Assembly (NCBI GenBank): GCA_038501195.1
Contig: JBBPUQ010000006.1
Location: 2,232,001-2,296,000, forward strand
Direction: 5' to 3'
Length of the DNA stretch: 64,000 nucleotides
DNA from: Nemania diffusa
Lineage: Eukaryota > Ascomycota > Sordariomycetes > Xylariales > Xylariaceae
Shown here: positions 22,972-35,660 of the stretch, one piece after another
Numbering within the stretch: position 1 is the first letter of the stretch
How the letters are laid out: each line of letters starts with the position of its first letter
Position numbers and translations under genes: made by a program
Notes under the pieces: model-generated
Told to the model about the DNA's origin: nothing
Databases searched by the model: none
The model's input: the letters and a program-made list of their open reading frames with translations, nothing else

Positions 22972-23315
22972 ATGTCTTCTTCTTTTGACGCTACAAATGC
23001 GCAAAACAATAGATACCTGATCGAAATGGCTGGTGGCGTTCCTCGCGTAAGCGGCACATACAAATGGAGATTAATATAATTGGCGAACGAAGCTGTATGT
23101 ATGTACGTGTTCTAACGGTAATGATAGGAGTCCGCGCATCGGGTGATAATAATCTAAGCGGCGCAACCGTTATTGTTGTTATTCAGGTGCTATTTGTGCT
23201 AGGAATTCTCATCACAGTCGTATTATTACACATGGAATGCGAGGACCTCGGGAGCCTCAGTCGGTTGCTCTATTCTGTACTTATTGGGGAAATGCGCCGA
23301 CATCTGCGCCGTTAG
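22972..23315 (+). CDS. Possible small membrane protein, two exons (67 aa)
   Basis: A speculative model. ATG at 22972 opens 25 codons (MSSSFDATNAQNNRYL, then EMAGGVPR) that end at a GTAAGC donor at 23047. An ATTCAG acceptor at 23186 continues in phase with one hydrophobic helix (VLFVLGILITVVLLHM) and a basic C-terminus to TAG at 23313-23315. The 140-nt intron is of normal size. No homologue comes to mind and nothing nearby supports expression. Confidence 0.2.
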
Positions 23316-26300
23316 ATTCAACTTACCCCGGTCCCAATTGGGACTTCACAAGGACAATCCTAGTGCCCACCGTTGTAAACAGGCTTAAACAAGCTTAGCG
23401 ACACCAAATTTAGCTAGCCTGTAATCGAGGATTCGAAGTTGAGATTGGTGCGGCACAAGTACATACGTAGGTAGCGTACCTATGTACAAGTAGGTAATTC
23501 GCTGACCTGCTCGTAACAACATCTCCAGAATGACACTCATGTGGTGTTGTGCGTGGATCGGCATCCTACTGTAGATCTACGACCAATTTGCACCGAGTTA
23601 CTTACATATGTAGTCCCTTCTGCCTTTCTGCTTGCGTAGGCCGTAAGGGCCAAGAATATCAGTGACGCTAAAGTGTTATGAGCTACTTATCACCTTTCAT
23701 GCTCTCGGTAGCTGGCGTCGACGGTTTAGGCCAACCTGAGTTCGACCCGAATAAAAAGGGCAGCCGAGAAGCACCGCCCGTTTCTCGAAAACGACGGAAG
23801 AGATAAGCTTGGCTGGAAGTACCATTGTAAAGGTCATGATCGACGAATCGGCAGCGAAATATGCGGCATCTGGTGGAATAAGATCAGCGTGGCGTCGCAT
23901 TAGTGTCGCTCGCTTAGGGGACATCTACTTAATTAGCCCAACGGCACCTGTAACTCGATCGAATAGAGAGAGCACGATCTTGAAAGTGGCAGCGGCTGCA
24001 ACTCACTTCATCCGTGATAGAAAATGTGAATAGTAGAAACATGTGAGCTATCCCGCTGCGATGTATCATATCCTTCTTCAGCCTTATAAGTCGCACATTT
24101 TGTAGCACTACAGCTTATTCTAGAAGTATGCATGCAGAAAGTATGCTATAATTCGTGGAGGACTAGAAGCATAATTAGTAAGTATCTACATCTACTGGGC
24201 ATGCATGTATCGATCAGCGACCAGGATGACGTACAAAAGCCGCCGAGGTAGCTCCGTGTCCTTTTTAGTCTTCTGCCCTTGAGGCTGGACTCACTGCGGG
24301 GGAAGCATGGTGGTCTGAGTTCTAGTACTGTAAGTAGTCTCAGAGATAGAAAAAAGAAACGCCACAGCGGGTGAAGATCCCACTCAAGCCAGCCCTGTCA
24401 GGACGGGACAGCAAGGATCTCTCCCTAGGCGGATAACCTCCATACCTACAGTACTGTCCAGTTCACCTTCTATCGAAGCCCCATGAGGTGATTTCCGTAT
24501 CCGGCGAATATATTGTGTATTTAAAAGCTTGAAGTGATTTACGTAGAAAAAAAGTCCTACGTACATTGTAGACAGTTAGAGTAAACATCTATGATATGTT
24601 GTTCCCGAAGTGAAATATCTAACGTCTCATCCTGCAAGTAATGCAAACCTGATAGACGCCAGTTCAAAATTGAGCAGTGGCTGAGCCACGACGAAACGTC
24701 CAAACTGGTGCCCTTTTGGAATCATTAAATATAGGTAAGTAAAATGTACAAGTTAGTAAATCTTATCTCAAAATGATAACTTCCCAATTACCATAGGTAA
24801 TAGAAGGGATATCAATTGATTTGTTAGTGACTCTCGAGTTTTAAGTACTTACGATCGTAGTCCACCTGATAGGATATCTAGTTCATCTTCTTGCCACTCT
24901 CTTTTCCTACTGAGTTCACCTAAGAAGACTAGAGTAGAGACCTACACGGGCACACACTGCGATTCACGTGGTAGTTTGGACTACGCGTAGGCAGGTCTCC
25001 TCGCTTTGGCTCGGTAATGCAATATACATAATAGATATTGTATCAGGGCGCTTCGGTTTCCGACAAAGGGTCAGGCGCTAGACGGATAACGAGGTCCTGC
25101 AGTGCACATCTCACACCCAGTTTACACATCTACATCACCGACGCTAGGCGTGCTCCCTTGAAGCACATCCAGGGAAGAAGACTCAAGGCGAGGGGTCTGC
25201 TGTTAGGTAGCCTGTAGGACGAGCTTGAGGATCAAATATACAATGCCTAATTATGCTAGGATAGGTGGTTGCCTCTCACATTATTGCACATACCATCTGT
25301 ATGCGCACGCGGTTGTCCCAATGAATATTGGATCTTGTAATACATCCCCTTGTCTAGGCGGCAGTCGACTAGGTAGGTACAGACCGACACTCGCAGGGAT
25401 TAGGAAAGACTATACACTAAATGGCCGAGAAATCTGTTATCACTGTTAAGAAGCCAGCCCCTTGCCAGGCTCTTCCGGATCACCTTGCGTAGACGGTTGC
25501 TTTTCCGTGGCCCCATCCATAGTGTCGGTTATTTCGTTCCATGATACTGGAGCATGGTGGACTTCGACCCTCTCTTGAAGTGCAATTGTTATTCGGGAAA
25601 CTTGTTTTATGATATATGCATACGCATATATCTCAGTAGTACGGATATTAACTAACTAAACGAGTTAGTGCGTCCTCTTATTTTTACTTAAACTTACGCT
25701 TATTGGGCTAAAAGTCTAGTCACCGAGCTAAAAGGTCCTGATTCTACTTAGTCCTATTATGGTCAATGACGGTACTATTGCACTACCAGACGAACGGCTC
25801 GTGAACCCGAAGGAATCAGAGGTGGCCCTGTTTGTCATTTGCCTAGGCACTGTACTGTATCTTCAATAAATCTCTACTCAGTATGAAGTTCCGTGCTTGG
25901 TGTAGCGTATATTACCAGGTCTTTAAGCTTAGGACTAGACTGTCTAAGTAGACTAGCCTTGAATACTTCAAGCCTGTAATGTAGTGGGCCAAAGGAGCAC
26001 TCCCTAATGACGATCTTGTAGAAGACGTGTAATATTCAACGGCAATCCCCGGGTAACGACCGTGGCCTTGCAAAAGATAATCAATATCTCCGCATTGCTA
26101 GCCATCATAGAGATCCCGTTCCCAAGCGCTTGTTAAGTATTCATACATACTAGATGCCGATCACTAGGCAATGCCGACATCTAGGTCGAATATCTAGGGT
26201 GGTGTACAGCATATCTTACCTTCTTCAATTGTATGCTCCTACTGTACATAGTATGTCTATATACTTGGTACCGAATACTTAACTGTCCTATAAATAACTA

Positions 26301-27137
26301 GGTAGTCACACTACACGACACGACACACACTATGCCGAACGTGTTTAAGGCTCTGTAGGTCTTGTGAGCATCCTTGCTGCTGCATATACACGTATGTGCT
26401 TTAGTCAAATGACACGCTTTACGCATATATATTCTTTCAGGCAGTTATCGCCATATACATGATGCGAAATATGCTTAACCGAAGATTTGGTAGTGGGGGC
26501 CAGAAACTTACTGTACTTATTGTATATTGTCTATAGACTATACCAAGAAGAGCTAGTACCGGGGATTGTCCTTTCCAGTGCTCTAGTGTATTAGATCGAG
26601 TATCGAAATTCTTCTGACACTGGCTTCATTTTCGTTAGTCGTACTATATGAGTGCTACATATCTCCCTATGCTTTACGGTATACATGGTTATATCCGAGA
26701 AGTGTCAGCAAAATAGTTCGTAGGCCCTGAGGAGGTATATCACGGCTACATAACATCCCGAGCCGATGGCTCCCTGATGCAGTCTGTTTCTGGCACTTGG
26801 CAGTTCAACCAGGGGCTCCAGAATTTAGACTACCTACCTACATATTAATAGAGGATCTCTTCAGAGCAGGGGCGAAGAGATCGAAACATTCTGCAACAGA
26901 GGCAGCGATCATCCGAAGTCTGACGAGTGCATGGTGTGTGTGACGTCTAAACCCGTGAGGATGAACGGCATAAGAATACAGCAACAATCCGGTCACAGCA
27001 GGAGGCGGGCCACGCCTGGGCAGTAGCCTGAGCATGGCAGGGATAAGGCCCTTTGCGGCGTCAACCGTCATCAGTCCAAAGTAGGTCGAGTCGAGTATCG
27101 TCTCAAGTCCCCCCGTCTCTCCCCTGCTTGAAGGTCG

Positions 27138-27161
27138 TTTGGGCTAGGACCCTAGCCCAAA
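27138..27161. repeat. Perfect palindrome, 11-bp arms
   Basis: TTTGGGCTAGG and its exact reverse complement, separated by AC. It could be a small hairpin or a dimeric protein-binding site; nothing else supports a function. Confidence 0.8.
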
Positions 27162-27294
27162 ACACCGCGAAGCAGGGGCGCAGTGACCGGCTAGCTGGAC
27201 GGTACTATACCCCCGAAGAGGCAATGGTGGTCCGAGAACGCCATACACTACACCCACACATCTTAGTGTAGCTGGTTCTGACTTGTGTTGTGGT

Positions 27295-27315
27295 GTACAT
27301 ACTCAGAGTATGTAC
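27295..27315. repeat. Perfect palindrome, 10-bp arms
   Basis: GTACATACTC and its exact reverse complement around a single A, followed by GTAGTAGGTAGGTAA. Confidence 0.85.
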
Positions 27316-28291
27316 GTAGTAGGTAGGTAACTGAAGAAGAACTGTGCTCTACTTACACTATCGACCTACCTATGTAAGTAGGTAGATGACAAGGACTCAC
27401 TCCCTACACCACCTACTATCCACATACGACATACAGCAGGAGATATCAGTAGCGGTGATGGTACCTAGAGAGTAGTACAGCAGCAGCAGTCAGGGCTACA
27501 GAGATGCAATCAGCTCCAGACGATATACAAGTTCCCGTTGGTTGGTTCTGCTTGCTTGCTTGCCTGCTTGCTGATGCGTACAGTAGCTGCTAGTGGGTGA
27601 TCGTTCAACCTTGGGCGATCCTTGACGAGAATCCTGGCCAGGCTCACTCCTGCGTGCGTCCAAGTTCCTCGTCGTCTCCATCAGATCTCGGCTCTAATGG
27701 GGATCTGGTACGTACCAGCCATAGCCGGTGCTGGGTGCTGCTGCGACCTCGATGCGGGTGGGCGAGTTCAGACCCCCTGCTAACGTCCCCGTCATTACTC
27801 CAGGAGTCAGAGAGTCCTTGCCCCCCTCGCCCATTAAAAGGAGGCGCTATAAAAACAAAACGCCCCTGCCGTTGATGCAGGAGTACTTTCGATACTAGCG
27901 ATCGACTGTTGCTTTCATCCCAGGTCTGCCGTGACCCACGTCTAATTTGTAACAGCTTTTCTCCATGGATTCACATTAGATTGGCGCATGATTGCCCTCA
28001 TCTTATACATACATCCGGGAGATCTGATGGATACATCATCTAGCGTCACCTCGCTTCCATCACATCCCACCATATTTAACTACCCACACTCCCTCGTCCT
28101 GCCCTACGACACTGAGTCTCTCTCGAATCTAGATATATCGACATACATAAAAACTATTCATTAATGACAACGCCAAGCAAGAGTTGCAAGACGACCTGTA
28201 TACGCTTACAATAAATAATAACTTCGACTACTGTTCATTAATATTATCGGTCACTTGGAAACTTTGACGTTCTTTGATTTGGAAAGACAAG

Positions 28292-29467
28292 ATGGCGACG
28301 GCTATATATGCGAACCAGCCTGGTGCTCACTACGGATATCCCCAACCACCACCATCACCCCCAATGGACGAGGCTACCAAATGCTCTCTTCCCTCGATCT
28401 CGAACTTGCTGGTGATGGCCGATGCAGGGTCACCAACATCTGAACATTCACCCCCCTTACAGCCAGGTATGACATGACCACAGCTACTCCAACATAAAAC
28501 ACTATATACTAAGAATAGGCTTAGTATCTTCAACAAAGGCAGACACTCGACCGAATTCATCTCATTATTCGAGCAGTGTACCTTCTCGCGCCGGTCTGCC
28601 TCTCACGCCACCTATGAGCATTGATGCGTCGTTTGAGGGATACAACTCACCTTCAACCAAGTCACTTACACAAGTGCCAGTAATATCTGGAGGGGCCAAT
28701 TACTACTATGAAACAACACCCCCGGTCGAGGATGTTCATCATCGTCAGCCGGTGAACCCAGTTGTCTCGCGATTGCCAATACAGTCTCAGCCATACGCCC
28801 CACAAGCTTTCGCATCATCATATTTAAACCACCAACCGGCAATGTCCACTTACTACGCCCCGCCGCTTCCCACTGCTCAATCTCAAATATCTGGACTTTT
28901 CTACCAGAGACCATTGCCACAAGTAAGTTCATGCCCTTATTTCCCCTATCTCTTTAAGTGCCGCCCTCGCACCGCGACTTTGTAGTGCCCAGTTTTATTT
29001 ATATACACCCAATAAGCGTATAAATGCATGCTCGGATAATTGTTTTATTGGGTGTATATATATAAAACTGGGGACCACAAGTCGCGGTGCGAGGGCGGCA
29101 CTTAAAGAGATAGCAGGGTAAATCTTGCACCACGATACTGACTGAGCTGCAGACCTTTCCCCCTCTCCCTGTCACCGTTTCATTAACACCTTCATCGGGA
29201 GCTAACCCGTGGCAACATCACCATTATATCTCTCCATCATCTGCGGCCTCGTTCCCTCAGTCGCAAGATCGGTATATATGTCAAACTTGCAACAAGGCCT
29301 TCTCACGGCCGAGCTCACTACGCATTCACAGCCATTCTCATACGGGAGAGAAACCGTTTAAGTGCCCCCACGCTGCGTGCGGCAAGGCCTTCAGCGTTCG
29401 GAGTAATATGAAACGGCACGAACGTGGATGCCACAGCTTCGAGAGCAACAATTCTTCGTTACGCTAA
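28292..29467 (+). CDS. C2H2 zinc-finger transcription factor
   Basis: Three exons, 28292-28466, 28525-28922 and 29153-29467; 295 aa. Introns are 58 nt (GTATGA to CTTAG, phase 1) and 230 nt (GTAAGT to CTGCAG, phase 0). The second is swollen by a foldback element. The N-terminal two thirds are Pro/Ser/Tyr-rich ([12 protein letters not shown], a [11 protein letters not shown] motif, GLPLTPPMS), typical of activation or regulatory regions. The C-terminus holds two fingers: Cys234, Cys237, His250, His254, a TGEKPFKC linker, then Cys262, Cys267, His280 and Cys284 or His285. This layout belongs to a conserved group of fungal C2H2 regulators, but I cannot assign a named orthologue. It should bind DNA in the nucleus; the target is unknown. 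It is the only clearly intact gene in a ~20-kb desert. Confidence 0.93.
28949..29110. mobile_element. MITE-like foldback element inside intron 2 of the zinc-finger gene
   Basis: A 162-bp nearly perfect inverted repeat: left arm 28949-29015 and right arm 29045-29110, with a 29-bp loop. The outermost 32 bp of the arms are identical (TCTCTTTAAGTGCCGCC at the tip), and only a few mismatches occur further in. It is flanked on both sides by TA (28947-28948 and 29111-29112), the target duplication of Tc1/mariner-type elements. It encodes nothing. Removing it with one TA leaves a 66-nt intron, a normal size for this genome. The host gene's splice sites are intact. Confidence 0.88.
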
Positions 29468-32400
29468 TCTTCGACCAACGGACCCAGCAAGCGATCTAAG
29501 TTTTGATGCCACCTGGATTTTTTTGTTTATTTTATCAGTGCGGACCTCTTCCGGCAATGGATACGGACTGGAGACTTAAGGTGTTCGTTTCTATGATACC
29601 AATTTGAATTCGAATGATGTTTACGGCCGCCGATAATGCCACAGATTTACTTTGTTGGTTACTTTACTACGGGATTGAGGGGCGGATAGGAGCAACGTGT
29701 GGGAACTGGACTGTTGGATATGACACTACCCTTGCATGATAACGGCGTGTTGGGATACCGCACAGGAGCATCTTGAATGGCGTTAAATTATGGGAGAGGG
29801 GAAAACTACTGGAATTCGAGGCCAACTGATCTGAGTCAGTCGGCGTCTTCCGTTATTTTTTAATGTATATAACAGTATTTGGGTGGGGATTGTATCAGTA
29901 AACCGGAATGGAGTCCCAGAATTATGGTACACTAATGTGTATATACTCGACTTTAATCAGAAACTTTCATCATGTGATAGAATTGCAAGTCCAACATCCT
30001 ACCACAGAGGCGTAGTATAGCAGTCTAATGTAGCAGTAATACCTAGCGACTTACTCAGCATGGCGCCTTTACCATAGAACCATTAGAAACCAGGATTGTT
30101 GGTGCGATACATCCCAAAGTGGCCGAATAAGCTATGAGCTTTGGAAAGTGGGTGGGATGTAGTGGCGTTATGACAGGCTCTTGTCGGGATCTGCCCTTCG
30201 ACTGGGGAAAGATCTGCAATAACAATGACTAGAAGAGCGAGGTACATACTTCTACTGCGTACAGTCGAACTACAGAATAAACATCGATTACCTATATACA
30301 CCATATATGCTACAAGCGTTATGACTTACGATAGACTAGCCTAGTATTCGAAGACCTAAGCCTGTCTATTCTACCAGGTTTGATACATGATTTTGTACTA
30401 CGTAAGATTCATCGCAATCGACTACCTAGCACAAAGAGCAAGACCACAAGAGTACCTACGTATCTTCACCACGCCCCGCCAAAACCTTCTAGCAGTTCTA
30501 TGGTTAATTAGCAGGAATAAAGCCATTGGAACCCAAGTATGGACCGACCCAAGGTTCGGAAATTACCACGCTCCTGGATTGTGCTAGTAATGTTCCCTGC
30601 TCCTGAAATAGTATTGTTTATGTTGATCGTCGATTCTTTGGGCTGCGGCTATGGCCTAGCTTTTGTTTTTTTTTAAACTCGCCCTACGTACTTAGTAGTG
30701 TTATAATATATGATTAGTGACCTTAGCCCTAGAATCAGTTCCCGTTTTCAGCCTCTTGGCAAAGGTAATTGGGTTAAATACAGCTATCGTACAGCCATCG
30801 TACAGCTCGTACAGCCAACTGCCTGGACATGTCATAATGCAACTCACAAAAGTGCCAGAAGGGACTGTCGCTGGTAGGTATACTACTACTATACGAGTAC
30901 CAACCAGGACAGTGTAGTAAATCCCGTAGCGTGCTATCCTACACACATCTACCTACCGGTATACTCCGTGTGTCTTGACTAGACAGATGCGTCTCGCTGC
31001 CTGCGTAAGGTGAGACTCGGGGGTTTAATGGGGTCGGCTCCAAAATCTACACAGATCAGGAATCTTTCAGCTACACTACATGTCGGGTACACGCAGAGGA
31101 TAGATAAACCCATGATACTATCCCAGATGTTTCCGGCCAAGACTACGAGGTAGTATATGTACGCTGTGTGCACGCTGTACATATGTAGGTATGCTGTATG
31201 TACGTCTGCTTCATGATCACCAGAGTTTCTGGTGTGCAGGAAATCCAACCACGTCATAAGCCAGCCAGCCTTCGTCAGATCCTTGCACCATGTATAGTTG
31301 ACATGTGAGGCTTCATTCCCTTTTCGGCGAATGGCGGACCTTGCCACTGTCAGAAACAAGCCCCATCCTGGCGCCATCCTAGAAGAGGCACCCCTGACAG
31401 CTTTTGTGAGCGCCGCGAAATCCAAGCGACTTACATACACTTCCCGCTATGGCAAACCGTTGGCCACGTTTTGGGTATTTGCCCATTTCTAGTCCCCACG
31501 TCCACACCCACGGACCGTTCTGGCAGGCAGCCCAGCCGCCGGGAAACCAGTCCCCTGCCCCATTCTCGTGCACCTGTGAGAGGTATCGTCTCGTCTCGTC
31601 TCGTCAACTACTGCGTAACAAGCCGGCCAAGCCTCCTACATACACATACATATATACTTACATACATACTGTACCTACTCTAAACACCGCGTTTACTCTG
31701 CCGGTCACGTACTAATAAACCCCGCAGTATTAGGGATGTATAAGCTTTTAGGGGGGGTGTCCTCACCGTCACTCTGATTTACCTGTCGATCGACAGAAGA
31801 GGCATCCTAGTAGTTGTGCGGTCCATCTTCCAATGTAATCCGGAGATAAGTAAGTAAAGGTCGTAATCTGGGAAGAAAGAAAAACAGAAATCCTGATAGC
31901 AAGCCCTCGTTTCTCATCAAGCGCATTCGGCGCCGGCTCGCTCGCAGATGCAGTACGATTTGTGCAAGCGAGTGAGTGAGTGTGCGCATACTAACCCAAC
32001 AAGCCAAGTTTACCGCAGTGGCATCAGAGAGTCTTCCCAAGCTCCCGCCCTTCTGGATCGACCCATGGCGTCACCCAGTGATCCCTCATTTCGATTTCCT
32101 CAACGACGAGGCCATTGGCTCGGCTAAAGCGCCGCTGTCACCGGATGCCGTTCCAGCGTCTTCCGCGTCTGAGGATCGACGGCTCTCCGTCTTGAGGCAC
32201 ACTGTTCCTCCATGCGTGTAGATCTCTTCGGTAGCTGTCCTCGGGTCTCCAAGAGCTTTTCCGCCCTGACCAAAATACCAACGGCCTTCTCCCGCCTGGA
32301 GCTAACTAACTATCTGCACATACAGTACATATGCTATCGGCAGACTAGCGCGGCGTTCCGCTATAGGTAACTGATCGCCCTGCTCTGCGTTCGCTGGCTC

Positions 32401-35400
32401 GAGTCAATCTGTAACAATTACAGATTATGCATGGTACGCGCGATCTTGGCACATAGATCCAGTCCCAACGGACCTCGACATTCCCCCTAACGGTAACCTG
32501 TAAGGAGACTTGATTGCTGCAGCAGTACGCGGTAAGGTGGGATGATCCTTGTGTCACTGTTAAAGGTGCCCTGCGTCGGAGATTTCGCCCGTTAGGGCGA
32601 GAATTCCGCTTAGTTCATGGATCTTCTGCACTGTAACGTGTCCAACTCACCAAAAAGCACCCCAGCTCTCCCAAGCCTCTCTCTCTCACTCAGGATGAAT
32701 GAAGCACGAGCCGGAAGGTGAATCGCCAGCGTTCCGAGGGGGTTCCCTGCAGTTGATAGCTCCTCGCATCTTTCTTAAGAGCTATTTTACTACTGCTATA
32801 TAAGTCGACATCTTAACACACGTCGGATGTTCATAGAGCTGAAAATCGTCAACGGATCTTCCCGCGATCGACTCGCAGCTGACGTACGTACGTACACTAC
32901 AGAATACACTACCTACCTATGGACATACACTACAACTACGCTACCTATGGTCCGGACGTCCTAAGTAAGTAGGTAGTGTACGTGCACTACGCTAAGCTTA
33001 TTCCTGCTCACGGTCGACGAACAGTCGAGCCGTGCATATCGGTGAAAATAAAACAGCCAGATTTTCCAGTCATTTTATTTCTTGGGAAGGAGGGTGACAT
33101 CGCATCGTCCCTCGATCAGCCCCAGGCAGTACCACCTTGCTATCCGAGTCCCAGAAGTACAGTAGCGGAACCACACTCATGACGAATCCATCTCATAAGC
33201 AAGCGATAGCCTGAGCACCCAGCATGGACGCGCCCTAGAACACCGAAGCGATCCTTAGATCCTGTTTAGCGTGCCACGAAACTTGGGAAATCCCGTACCC
33301 AAGTACCTCCATACCTAGCTATAGTAGGCATACCTGGTGTACATCAGCACTATACCATGTAGCTTGGGTACACTAGCCGTCCGAAGGGAATCATATCCCT
33401 GTAACACATCCGCATCCTAAACGTAGATCAGTGCTCCGATTAGTTTCGAGCACCCGCCACCCCATCAGCCCAACCCGGCATAATTTGTTCGAAAGCTCGT
33501 TTTCCAACCAGTGGGGGAGTGATCGTCGTGCGCGACTACCTAAAACATATCTTTATATTCACGACTCTCTTATTAATTCCGCGTTAATTAACTCCAAAGC
33601 CGCAGAGGAAAAAGAAAATAACGTCCAGAAGTGCCGTTGTTTCAACGCGACACCGCTAAATATAAGCGAGTTAGCCACGATCGACGCTAATACATATACA
33701 GCACTGTACAGAATATAGTGTATGTAGGCACTATGTAAGTGTCGTGCGATACCTATATGTAGATGGTGTAGGTACAAGCAAAAATCCCAAAGCAAAAAGG
33801 AAAAAGGCCGCTTATGGTGTGCCTAGTGGACTACTGTATGTAGTTACGAGCACCCGCTCATCGAGATGGCGCTAACCGGGCTCAATAACCCGTCGAACCG
33901 TGGCGCAAGTAAGTGAAACACCGGGCGGCGAGGGCTTTCTTAATTCAAACAGGCTAGAGTGTGATATTTTGCCCTCGCGATTGCATGATCTCGTAGAGTA
34001 TTATTGTACGTACGCATATGTATGTGTTATTCAGAAAATCGCGGCAGCGAAATATTCTCAAGTCTCATGCGTTGTCTCCAGTGGGCTGAGGGATATGCAG
34101 TGACATGGTTTGTGCTGTTATAGATTTGGGGTTTCTTTTTCCTTAGGTACACATGCATTGTGAACCCATGAGGCGGGTTGATTCCGACACGTGAGCGGCC
34201 CACGCCGTAGGTGTAGATACAAACTTCCATACTTCCATACCTACCTAGGTACTGCGTCGTCATTATATCCTTCTACGGTTCTACCGAGTACCCAATACCA
34301 CTCTACAAGTAGAAAAATACTAGGCAACTAATATTAAAACTCAACTATAACCAGGGTTTCTCGATATAAGTCATAGCGATATTCCCATATTTAGTAGCAA
34401 ATCACCCATCACTCATTTACCCGAACCATGATCGGAGATATAACTTTACACGAGCCTACATCAATATAAGCGAGGCGTGGAATTAGCAAAGATGACACTA
34501 CCAGTACAGTATATCCGAGGCTACCAGGTTTTCAGTCGTCGAGGAGAAACATATGTGTACGCATTATTGTCACTAACTATCAATAGAGAGGTTTGATCTA
34601 TGTATACAAAACTAGGGCGGTTTAAACAAGGAGATTGCATATTCGCCACAATAAGCTGACTATATCATATTCTATAAGACGCTCTACCCCTATTCGAGAC
34701 CGAGACGACAGCTTTCGTCAATCGACCATTTATTCGAAGCCGCCGTTAACGCCGTCATCTTAATTTGATTTTCAGGCCTGCCATTAGCTCCCGAGAGCAC
34801 AGGTGTGCTGACATGCTTTTTCTTTGGGGAAATGAGTAGGATAGAAACCCATTTTATTTTTGATATTTGACTCAGCCTGACTACTTTTATGAACCTACTT
34901 CCAAGCCACCGAGTTCGGGGCAAAACGACTTGTGTAGATATGACGACTAGGTTTAGTAGCAGTTACTCTACCGTATAATGAGATTTATCGTCAACATTAT
35001 ATTACCATACATCATTTATATTCTGTAGGAGAATTGTACGAGTCAAACTCAATACAAATATCAAATATTTTCGCTTCAAAATAATGATAGGTTACTCCTG
35101 GTTCCATAAGTCTATATCCGTAAACATACCGAAGAAGTTAAATTGTAAATAAACATGCCCCTTAGCTGAAAGCAGTGTTATGCCGATTCTGTGTAACTCA
35201 TACACCGCCTATAAGAATCATAACATTTTCATTCTAGGAACCTTCGTGTAAAGGTGTGATCGCCTTGGTGTGGCGTTTTCTATTTCTGTTTATTATCTCG
35301 TCTATGTGACCAGTCAATTAACGCCGGTGTTATAGAGCTATTGGCGCGCGCTCTTATACTGTCACTAAATAATTACCAACTAGTACGGATGAGAATAATA

Positions 35401-35497
35401 AAGTTACTCCGTAGGTACTACGTGATTGGTAGGCTTGTTCTTGGTGAATTGATGCTTCCATCCGCACTTGGACTGGCCCCTGCGACTTGTGTATGCC

Positions 35498-35534
<37 letters not shown>

Positions 35535-35660
35535 TATATGAATATTAGCTGGTTAGTCCCTCTTTATCTCTACTGTACTCTCTACTAACTAACCGTACAA
35601 AGTATGCCTCGTAATCCCTAGTCCTCGTTTATTTCGTGTATTAGCTAGTATTGGAAGCAG
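29468..35660. other. Gene desert, third part
   Basis: About 6.2 kb with no supported gene. It has many TAGGTAG/CTACCTA and GTAC-rich motifs (near 30885, 31650, 32885-32980, 34240), a short tandem CGTACAGC repeat near 30790-30815, an inverted pair GTACCCAAG/CTTGGGTAC at about 33296-33371, and a TC repeat near the end. Short open frames (for example 31976-32221 and 33900-34103) are not convincing. Confidence 0.5.
35501..35529. repeat. (TC)n microsatellite
   Basis: About 14 TC units, 130 bp beyond the 3' end of the broken membrane-protein gene. Confidence 0.95.

Larger units (their letters stand above)
23316..28291. other. Gene desert, second part, ending in the zinc-finger promoter
   Basis: About 5 kb without a supported gene. 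Two GC-richer patches with overlapping open frames on both strands (23697-24033 and 26838-27271) may be decayed exons but match nothing I recognise. Two perfect short palindromes lie at 27138-27161 and 27295-27315. The last ~300 bp should contain the promoter of the C2H2 gene. Confidence 0.45.

Noticed and set aside
26838..27271. GC-richer patch with open frames on both strands
   Set aside because: Could be a decayed exon but no protein family is recognisable, and the frames contradict each other.
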